From contig NZ_CP043498.1 of the NCBI RefSeq assembly GCF_009498215.1, positions 2,232,001 through 2,296,000 of the forward strand: a stretch of 64,000 nucleotides of DNA, in the 5' to 3' direction. Source of the stretch: Rhizobium grahamii. Its GTDB lineage: Bacteria; Pseudomonadota; Alphaproteobacteria; Rhizobiales; Rhizobiaceae. The position numbers were made by a program, and so were the translations under genes. Of this stretch, positions 58,697-64,000 are shown one piece after another. How positions within the stretch are numbered: the first letter of the stretch is position 1; each line of letters opens with the position of its first letter. Under the pieces are notes generated by a model. The model searched no databases. It was not told where the DNA came from and worked only from the letters and a program-made list of their open reading frames with translations.

Positions 58697-59259
58697 TTAC
58701 TTGCCGGTCAGTTCGATCAGGCGGGTAACGAGGCCCTGCCGATCAACGGCACCGGCGCCATGACTATCGACCATGTCGGCGAGCCACAGCCCATCGGCGG
58801 CAAAACGGACGATCTGGGCGTCGATCGAGGAATCCGTACCGACATATTCATCGGCGCGATCCTGCACCCAATCCCGCCATCGCGCCCGCAACCGCGGCTC
58901 CGCTAGGATCGCGATGGTGACCTGCGCCCAGTGGGCCGCCTCCCCGGATTGTCCTTGAGTTCGACGACCGCGCGCAGATAGGCACGCGAAAAGCGCCCAT
59001 GCGAGACAGGATCCTCACGCATGCGCTCGTCGATATCGGCATCGAAACGCTCGAGAAGACTGTCGAACAACGCATCGAGCAGCGCATTCTTTGTCGGAAA
59101 GTGATGCAGCAACCCGCCCTTGCTGACGCCCGAGGCGCTGGAAACGCCATCGAGGGTAACGGCACCCATACCCTGCTCCAGCGTCAGCCGTGCGGCGACA
59201 TCCAGCAACTGCTGGCGAACGAGGGCAGGTTGTTTGCGGCGATGATGAGCGAGTGACAT
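58697..59259 (-). pseudogene. TetR-family repressor of the SMR pump, frameshifted
   Basis: The N-terminal helix-turn-helix is intact (LLDVAARLTLEQGMGAVTLDGVSSASGVSKGGLLHHFPTKNALLDAL). The frame is lost at the C-run 58942-58945 (reverse strand GGGG) after AVVELKDNPG. One extra G restores EAAHWAQVTIAILAEPRLRARWRDWVQDR and a C-terminus ending IELTGK at 58697, giving about 187 aa, normal for TetR. The downstream SMR gene is whole. As with four other genes in the window, a miscalled base is at least as likely as a mutation. Confidence 0.8.
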
Positions 59260-59404
59260 GAGCTATAAAGATACCGTCCAGACGGTTTTGTCAAGAAATA
59301 TTGATATTCGGACCTCTGGTGACACGCGCGCCTGCGACAGTCGGCTGCGGTTGCGATTAGCGGCGCGGCAGTGCATGAAGCATGTAGGTTATGGGAAAGA
59401 TGCA

Positions 59405-59794
59405 GTGAGCGAAGAAGTCATTACGCTTTATCAGGCGATCGGCGGCGATGAGGCCGTACGCGCCTTGTCACGCCGCTTTTACGAGTTGATGGACACCTTG
59501 CCGGAGGCCACACACGTCCGCGCGGTGCATCCGCCCACACTCGATGGAAGCGAAGAGAAGTTCTACGAGTACATCACCGGCTACCTGGGCGGTCCGCCGC
59601 TCTATACCGACAAGCGCGGGCACCCGCGCCTCCGCAGCAGGCATTTCGTCGCCGAGATCGGGCCGCTGGAGCGGGACGAGTGGCTTCTGTGCTTCCGCCG
59701 CGCTTTGGATGAGACCATCGACAATCCGAAGCTGCGCGAAATCATCTGGCCGCCGGTCGAGCGGCTTGCCTACCACATGCAAAACAAGGAATAG
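59405..59794 (+). CDS. group II truncated haemoglobin
   Basis: The 129-aa protein starts (GTG) VSEEVITLYQAIGGDEAVRALSRRFYELMDTLPEA. Features of trHbO-type globins are the B/E-region residues, the proximal His in RHFVAEIGPLERDEWLLCF and the G8 Trp in the same segment. It binds O2/NO and probably protects against nitrosative or low-oxygen stress. The frame is open 49 codons upstream, including an ATG at 59375, but family members start near the GTG chosen. Confidence 0.88.
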   Translation: MSEEVITLYQAIGGDEAVRALSRRFYELMDTLPEATHVRAVHPPTLDGSEEKFYEYITGYLGGPPLYTDKRGHPRLRSRHFVAEIGPLERDEWLLCFRRALDETIDNPKLREIIWPPVERLAYHMQNKE

Positions 59795-59800
59795 CCGGCC

Positions 59801-60172
59801 ATGACCATGAACGAGCGCGTCGCGCCGCTTCTCTATATCTTCGCCGGCCTGTTCGGCTTTGCGGGCGTGGCGCTCGCCGCCGCTGCCGCTCATGGAGGCG
59901 GCGATGCCCACCTCGTCTCGTCAGCCTCGGCGATGTGCCTTGCGCATGCCCCTGCCCTTCTGGCGCTGGCAATCGGCATCGACAAGCTCAGAACGGCATG
60001 GGTGGCAGGCGTTCTGCTCGCTATCGGCACCCTGCTTTTCGCGGGCGACCTGACGATGGCGCGATACGCCGGATCCGGCCTCTTCCCGATGGCGGCCCCC
60101 ACCGGCGGCTTTGCGATGATGTTTGGCTGGCTTGCCGTCGCGGTCGGCGCATTCATCCGCAAGCGGGCATAA
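59801..60172 (+). CDS. DUF423 membrane protein
   Basis: The 123-aa protein has four transmembrane helices, with the family's GFAGVALAAAAAHG and CLAHAPALLALAI and a C-terminal GFAMMFGWLAVAVGAF. Its function is unknown. It lies 6 nt after the truncated haemoglobin gene, so the two are co-transcribed. Confidence 0.85.
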   Translation: MTMNERVAPLLYIFAGLFGFAGVALAAAAAHGGGDAHLVSSASAMCLAHAPALLALAIGIDKLRTAWVAGVLLAIGTLLFAGDLTMARYAGSGLFPMAAPTGGFAMMFGWLAVAVGAFIRKRA

Positions 60173-60176
60173 GCGT

Positions 60177-60497
60177 TCAGTTCAGCGGTATCCAGTCGAA
60201 CCGCAGGGTATTGCCGAGGGCTCGGGAACATGGAACTCTTCCATGTTCCAGGCGCTCGCTTCGAATGACGAGAAGCACGGAAGATCCCTGTCGCGGAATT
60301 CCGCGTACAGATCAACGATCCCGTCCGGCGAGGATACACCGACGTCCTCCCACAAAGGGAGCAATCAAGGGACACCAGAAGTGCAATTCCATGCCCGGGT
60401 GCTGCAGGATGAGATAATCCGCGACAAGGGTGGACACTCTCCGCAGACCGAGCAGATCGCGGTAGAATGCGGCCGTGTCGTCGATATCAAACGACAA
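60177..60497 (-). pseudogene. VOC/glyoxalase-fold protein, multiply frameshifted
   Basis: Pieces of a single-domain VOC protein lie in different frames. SFDIDDTAAFYRDLLGLRRV and LILQHPGMELHFWCP are in frame one. LWEDVGVSSPDGIVDLYAEFRDRDLPCF and WNMEEFHVPEP follow in a second frame. GNTLRFDWIPLN to a stop at 60177 returns to the first. The breaks are at about 60350-60364 (net two bases missing or one extra) and about 60213 (one G missing). No ATG or GTG precedes it, and TTG at 60497 is the only start. It sits directly downstream of the haem-oxygenase gene and would be the last gene of that operon. Confidence 0.7.
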
Positions 60498-60547
60498 AAG
60501 GACCGGCAGCCCCTTGATGCGGTCGGCGTCAGTCGAGGAGACCGCGA

Positions 60548-60862
60548 TTAGACGCCCTCGACGACGTTGAAACCCTCAAAAACCGGCGGGCCGAGATACA
60601 TCGCCTTGCGTTCGCCGGCATTGCGATGAGCGGCACGGAAGTTCTCCGAGGTCGTCCAGTTCCGAAAGTCCTCTTCGCTGCGCCAGATCGTGTGCGAGGC
60701 AAACAAGGTGTATCCCTCCTCAGCATTCGTCCTGCCGCGCAGCAAGCGGAACTCCACGAAGCCCGGCATCTCCGAGAGACTGGAATCCCGGTTGCGCCAG
60801 ACGGTCTCGAACTCAGCTTCCTGCCCAACGGCAACCTTGAAACGGTTCATGGCGATATACAT
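60548..60862 (-). CDS. hmuQ: HmuQ/IsdG-type haem-degrading monooxygenase
   Basis: The 104-aa ABM-fold protein starts MYIAMNRFKVAVGQEAEFETVW. The conserved Asn (NRFKV), Trp (HTIWRSEEDFRNW) and haem-ligand His (RAAHRNAGER) of IsdG/HmuQ enzymes, which open haem oxygenatively to release iron, are all present. It is third in a minus-strand operon behind a DUF2325 gene and an 89-codon gene, downstream of a TGA-N9-TCA iron box, matching iron-repressed haem use. A cofactor-free quinol monooxygenase is the alternative but fits the context less well. Confidence 0.85.
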   Translation of the reverse strand: MYIAMNRFKVAVGQEAEFETVWRNRDSSLSEMPGFVEFRLLRGRTNAEEGYTLFASHTIWRSEEDFRNWTTSENFRAAHRNAGERKAMYLGPPVFEGFNVVEGV

Positions 60863-60874
60863 CGGCGAAACCCC

Positions 60875-61144
60875 TTATGCCATTCGCTTGCCGTTCGCGC
60901 TCGCGCGCGCAAAAGCAACGACATTATTGCCGTTCGCGGCCTCAAGGCCAAGCGGCTTCTCCGGCAGCTGTCCCGGCATGCGGGCATCCCAGACCGGAAA
61001 CTCCGTCACGTTGGGATAGTGCTCACGCATCTCGGCATGTCGAACCATCAGGTCATAGAGCTCAGGCACCAGGCCATCCCCATTCTGTGCGGCAAGCTTG
61101 TGCAAGCCGATCATCATGAACCCTTCCGGGCGCTTATCAGTCAT
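60875..61144 (-). CDS. conserved small protein of the haem-use operon
   Basis: The 89-aa protein starts MTDKRPEGFMMIGLHKLAAQNGDGLVPELYDLMVRHAEMREHYP and has mixed helical character, with several His/Met residues. I know no function. The ATG overlaps the DUF2325 stop by 4 nt (ATGA) and hmuQ follows after 12 nt, so it is firmly part of the iron-responsive operon. A haem-handling or regulatory partner role is inferred. Confidence 0.7.
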   Translation of the reverse strand: MTDKRPEGFMMIGLHKLAAQNGDGLVPELYDLMVRHAEMREHYPNVTEFPVWDARMPGQLPEKPLGLEAANGNNVVAFARASANGKRMA

Positions 61145-61548
61145 CGGGTAGAATCTCGTTCGTTCATGGTGTGCAGCGCACGCTCGAGGCTGGACTTGCT
61201 GCCGTTTCGCAACGGGATGAAGGCCTTGCCGAACTTCTTGCAGCCGGTCTTCACGCGAAGGCAGGCATCGTGGCTGATACAGTCGATCGGGCAGAAGACG
61301 CAGTCGACCGAAGGCAGGACCGTATCGATACGTGATACCGCTTCGCGCAGTCCGCCATCGTGATGGATCAGTTCAGCACCGAACGTGCTTGCGATCTGAC
61401 GAAGATGCGCAACCTGGCAATCCCGGCCGCCGACATAGAGAAAACTACGTCCATCGAGTTTGGACCGTCCGGCGCTATCCTGCGCCGCTTCGGAAACCGC
61501 GGAAACGCGGATATCCCGGTTCGAACCCTTCTTTGCCTTGCGAGCCAT
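61141..61548 (-). CDS. DUF2325 domain protein
   Basis: The 135-aa protein has a basic Lys/Arg leader (MARKAKKGSNRD) and a DUF2325 domain: FLYVGGRDCQVAHLRQIASTFGAELIHHDGGLRE, then VDCVFCPIDCISHDACLRVKTGCKKFGKAFIPLR. Five Cys and several His in CxxD/CxxC-like spacing suggest metal or haem binding. DUF2325 proteins are uncharacterised but occur near iron and haem genes in alphaproteobacteria. It is first in the operon with the 89-codon gene and hmuQ. Confidence 0.8.
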   Translation of the reverse strand: MARKAKKGSNRDIRVSAVSEAAQDSAGRSKLDGRSFLYVGGRDCQVAHLRQIASTFGAELIHHDGGLREAVSRIDTVLPSVDCVFCPIDCISHDACLRVKTGCKKFGKAFIPLRNGSKSSLERALHTMNERDSTR

Positions 61549-61637
61549 TTACCACCCGTTCGCTCGTTGATCCCACACGATTCCTGCGTGTGCGAACGGA
61601 CCTTATTAAACTTGATTTTTAGAGTAAAGTATAAAGT

Positions 61638-61652
61638 TGATTATTTTTATCA
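61638..61652. promoter_or_regulatory. iron-responsive operator (RirA-type IRO box) upstream of the DUF2325-hmuQ operon
   Basis: TGA-TTATTTTTA-TCA fits TGA-N9-TCA, the IRO motif bound by RirA in Rhizobium leguminosarum. It lies about 90 nt upstream of the DUF2325 start. A TATACT on the same strand (61628-61633) immediately downstream is a candidate -10. Confidence 0.65.
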
Positions 61653-61659
61653 TATTTCA

Positions 61660-62955
61660 TTATCGGCCAGTCACCTGCACCTCCTGGGTGAAGGACCAGC
61701 TCGGTTTTCCCCATTCCGCAGGCAAAGGCGGGAACGGCGCAGCGCGGCGGACGCCGTCAACAACAGCCTGATCCAACTCCGGAATTCCAGAGCTTCGGGC
61801 GACCGAAAGCCCGCTCAGCGCGCCGCTGGAACCAATCGTCAGCCGCACGCGCACATTCATCGAAGCAGTCATTCGCTTGTATTCGGAAGGAACCTTGACG
61901 GACCGGCGGATACGGGACTGTACCTTGCCCGGATAGTTGGCGACGGCGGCACTGCCGGCACCACCGTTGCTTCCGGCGCTACGCGAATTCTGGTCGGACT
62001 GGGCAGCCTCGTTGCCGTCAGAGCTACCGCGCCGGCTGTCCTGCTTGTTTTCACCACTGGAGCCGGCGGTTACTTTCTCTTTTTTCGGAGGCAGTTTCTT
62101 CTCGACCGGTTTCGCTTTCTGCACCGGCTTCTGCGCAACCGGCTTTGCTTCCGGCGTCGGCACCTGTTCCGGCTCCGGGGCGACCTCAGCCGTCTCTGTC
62201 GGCTGTACCGGCGAAACCTCCGCCGGCGTTGCCTGCGCGACCGGCGGCGGCGTCTCGGGCGGAACTTCAGCCGGAACCTCGGTCGCCATCGGCTGCACCA
62301 CCGAGGTCTCCGCAGGCGACTGCGATGTCAGAATTTCAGGCTCGGCCGTCACGACATTCTCCGGCGAGACGCGCGTCACTTCCTGTGTCGGCGCAACCGC
62401 CTCGGGCTGGACGGTTTCCGTCGGCTGCGTTTCAGTAGCCTGAACTGTTTGCGGCTGGACGCTCTCGGCGACGATCTCTTCCGGCTGAGGCTCTTCCGCC
62501 TCTTCCCCGGCCGCAGCCTGATCCGCTTCTGAATCGCCAAGGATGATGACGCTGACAACCGCGCCGGCTTCCTCGACAGGCGCTTGGGGCGTCACGACGA
62601 AGCCCACCAGCAAGGCAGCGATCACGGCAAAATGGAAAAAGCACGAGCTAAGGCAGGCGATGACGACGCCACGCTTGCGACCAACCGAACGCGACACCGG
62701 CAGTTCGACGCTCTCGTCGACCGATGGCGCCTCGGCTCCGCCGTTGCTCGCGGTACGAGGGTCCTGCGGAAAGGACTCAATATGGGTCAGGCGGGTGTAG
62801 TGCAGAACGGCTTCGCCAGCCGGCTGGCGCTGCGCATTCTTCAGCTCCGGCATTTCATGACCCGGATGCATACCCGGGTTGTTGTCGTTCAAACCGCCGT
62901 CTGCGGCCGGATCAGCGAGATCAAGTCTCGACTTCGCTCTTGCTGAAACCACCAT
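61660..62955 (-). CDS. tonB: TonB energy-transducing protein
   Basis: The protein of about 431 aa has an unusually long N-terminal cytoplasmic segment of about 95 residues and a single membrane helix (VVIACLSSCFFHFAVIAALLVGFVV). A long Pro/Glu/Thr-rich periplasmic spacer (QPTETVQPEAVAPTQE, KPVEKKLPPKKEK) precedes a C-terminal TonB fold ending SSGIPELDQAVVDGVRRAAPFPPLPAEW. It couples proton motive force to outer-membrane haem/siderophore receptors. ATG at 62955 is preferred over GTG two codons earlier. It lies 57 nt after an exported-protein gene on the same strand. Confidence 0.9.
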   Translation of the reverse strand: MVVSARAKSRLDLADPAADGGLNDNNPGMHPGHEMPELKNAQRQPAGEAVLHYTRLTHIESFPQDPRTASNGGAEAPSVDESVELPVSRSVGRKRGVVIACLSSCFFHFAVIAALLVGFVVTPQAPVEEAGAVVSVIILGDSEADQAAAGEEAEEPQPEEIVAESVQPQTVQATETQPTETVQPEAVAPTQEVTRVSPENVVTAEPEILTSQSPAETSVVQPMATEVPAEVPPETPPPVAQATPAEVSPVQPTETAEVAPEPEQVPTPEAKPVAQKPVQKAKPVEKKLPPKKEKVTAGSSGENKQDSRRGSSDGNEAAQSDQNSRSAGSNGGAGSAAVANYPGKVQSRIRRSVKVPSEYKRMTASMNVRVRLTIGSSGALSGLSVARSSGIPELDQAVVDGVRRAAPFPPLPAEWGKPSWSFTQEVQVTGR

Positions 62956-63012
62956 GCGCACCTGCCTCGGCCACTAAAACGGAAGCCGGCCGGGATCATC
63001 CCGGCTGGATAA

Positions 63013-63447
63013 TCAACCTTCGAAGGGAACTGAAACCTGAGAACGCGTGACGAGGCCCTTCATGCACTCGCCCGCCGCCGGACCGTCGCAGACCGGCGTA
63101 TCGTTGATCAGCAAACGGGTGACGCTCTCGCACTTGATGTTCGGCATATCGAACTGGCGAACGCGTTTCTTGCCCTGCGGCAGATCGCGGAAATCGAGAA
63201 CGGTGATGCGGTCGACGGCGTTCTTGTCGTTGAAGAAAGCCAGTTCGAACGAGACCTTGTTGATCGGCGCCGGCAGCTTGTTCAGCGCCACAAAGGTCAT
63301 CATGCACCCCTTCTGCGACGGTGCCAGCGCATTCAGCTCCACGTCGAGGCTGGCGGCCGCCGAAGCGTCCTGCGCATAGGCCTGCGCAAAGCTCGAAACC
63401 GCAAGAAGACCGCCTGCCAAAACCGCCGCAAACCTCGATGTCAACAC
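63013..63447 (-). CDS. conserved exported protein linked to tonB
   Basis: The 144-aa protein has a signal peptide (FAAVLAGGLLAVSSFAQAYAQ). The mature beta-rich domain has four Cys (GCMMTFVALNKL, NIKCES, PVCDGPAAGECMKG), probably disulfide-linked in the periplasm. GTG at 63447 is chosen because GGAG lies 7 nt upstream; a TTG five codons earlier overlaps that site. It is conserved next to tonB in rhizobia as far as I recall, without known function. It is the first gene of an exported-protein/tonB operon divergent from hmuP and shares the iron box. Confidence 0.75.
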   Translation of the reverse strand: MLTSRFAAVLAGGLLAVSSFAQAYAQDASAAASLDVELNALAPSQKGCMMTFVALNKLPAPINKVSFELAFFNDKNAVDRITVLDFRDLPQGKKRVRQFDMPNIKCESVTRLLINDTPVCDGPAAGECMKGLVTRSQVSVPFEG

Positions 63448-63512
63448 GTCGCTTCTCCACAAATTCCTAAAACTTGACTTAGCAAGTCCGCTATTGCGTC
63501 TTTAAAAAATGA

Positions 63513-63527
63513 TGACTATGAAAGTCA
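63513..63527. promoter_or_regulatory. iron-responsive operator (RirA-type IRO box) between the tonB and hmuP operons
   Basis: TGA-CTATGAAAG-TCA fits TGA-N9-TCA exactly. On the minus strand it overlaps a TTGACT that could be the -35 of the exported-protein/tonB operon, and it lies 60 nt upstream of hmuP. One RirA-bound box could repress both operons when iron is plentiful. Confidence 0.7.
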
Positions 63528-63587
63528 AGATAAATGTAGGGATTTGGGGCGCTAAGCCCCTGAATAACGCGGAACAAACCGACAGAA

Positions 63588-63770
63588 ATGATGATCCAGA
63601 AGCCGGAAACGTTCGAGCATGCGCCCGTAGCGGGCCAAGCCCCAGCCGAAGTGCGGGTGTTGGAAAGCGGCGAGATTTTTCAGGGTGCCAGCGAGATCAT
63701 GATTCGCCACGAAGGCGCGGTCTACCGCATGAAAATCACCCGTCAGGGCAAACTTATTCTGAACAAGTAG
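63588..63770 (+). CDS. hmuP: haemin uptake protein HmuP/HemP
   Basis: The 60-aa protein ends VRVLESGEIFQGASEIMIRHEGAVYRMKITRQGKLILNK, the HemP family signature. In rhizobia HmuP is needed for full expression of the haem receptor. It has an ATGATG start and is followed after 10 nt by hmuS. Confidence 0.9.
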   Translation: MMIQKPETFEHAPVAGQAPAEVRVLESGEIFQGASEIMIRHEGAVYRMKITRQGKLILNK

Positions 63771-63780
63771 GGGTTAAACC

Positions 63781-64000
63781 ATGACCGAGAACACCAAGCC
63801 GTCGCCAGCCGACATCCGCGCATTCCGTGCCGAAAACCCGAAGATGCGCGAGCGCGACATCGCAGCCCAACTGAAGATTTCGGAAGCTGCCCTCGTGGCC
63901 GCCGAGGTTGGCCTGACGGCAACGCGCATCGACGGCAGCGTCGAGAAGTTTCTTGAGCGCATCGCCGCGCTCGGCGAGGTCATGGCGCTGTCGCGCAACG
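63781..64000 (+). CDS. hmuS: haemin-degrading/transport factor HmuS, N-terminal part
   Basis: Only the first 73 codons lie in the window. MTENTKPSPADIRAFRAENPKMRERDIAAQLKISEAALVAAEVG is the typical N-terminus of HmuS/HemS proteins, cytoplasmic haem-binding factors of the hmuPSTUV operon. AGGGG precedes the ATG. The gene runs off the right edge, where hmuTUV would be expected. Confidence 0.9.
   Translation, partial: MTENTKPSPADIRAFRAENPKMRERDIAAQLKISEAALVAAEVGLTATRIDGSVEKFLERIAALGEVMALSRN

Overview
The window looks like a chromosome or chromid segment of a Rhizobiaceae alphaproteobacterium (Rhizobium/Agrobacterium type). The support is a chvE-gguABC sugar-uptake operon with divergent gbpR, an hmuPS haemin locus with TGA-N9-TCA iron boxes, an iolG gene behind a GGAA-N6-TTCC site, DUF1127, DUF1656 and alpha-E/ATP-grasp families, and GC-rich codon use throughout. 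There is no rRNA, CRISPR array or recognisable insertion sequence. One tRNA-Arg(CCG) is present.

Layout. 0-9.7 kb: a truncated PAS protein, a Tyr/Pro-rich exported protein, an RhlE-type helicase, a glyoxalase-fold protein, an EamA exporter, a three-gene ATP-grasp/alpha-E/transglutaminase operon and an HD-GYP response regulator. 9.7-28.8 kb: a sugar-catabolism region with an aldehyde dehydrogenase and gguC, gguB, gguA, chvE on the minus strand, divergent gbpR, iolG, an acyltransferase, a ROK repressor facing xylF-xylH-xylG across a perfect 19-bp palindrome, tRNA-Arg, a Tat-type lipoprotein and a second ketoglutarate-semialdehyde-type dehydrogenase. 29-31 kb: nitronate monooxygenase.

31-45.3 kb is the most unusual part. 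Two paralogous giant genes (1682 and 1278 codons) encode almost nothing but an 8-residue repeat, ordered into 17-octad (136-aa, 408-bp) super-repeats. The genes share a 2.1-kb nearly identical block and similar ~360-390-bp upstream leaders. They flank a DUF1127/LysR pair and are followed by a TPR/SPINDLY-type O-GlcNAc-transferase-like protein and a UDP-galactopyranose mutase, so a surface glycoprotein system is a reasonable hypothesis.

45-64 kb: a lipoprotein hydrolase, GNAT and MocR regulator, adenylate cyclase, a complete FUSC/HlyD/DUF1656 efflux operon with MarR control and a divergent NodT-type outer-membrane channel, a lipid-hydroxylase-like dioxygenase, SMR/TetR, truncated haemoglobin, and an iron/haem block (HmuQ-type haem oxygenase, DUF2325, TonB, an exported protein, hmuP, start of hmuS) with two TGA-N9-TCA boxes.

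Five genes (ROK repressor, xylH, MocR, TetR, a VOC protein) are interrupted by frameshifts, mostly equivalent to one lost G or C. This suggests base-deletion sequencing errors as much as true decay, and these entries are annotated with that caveat.
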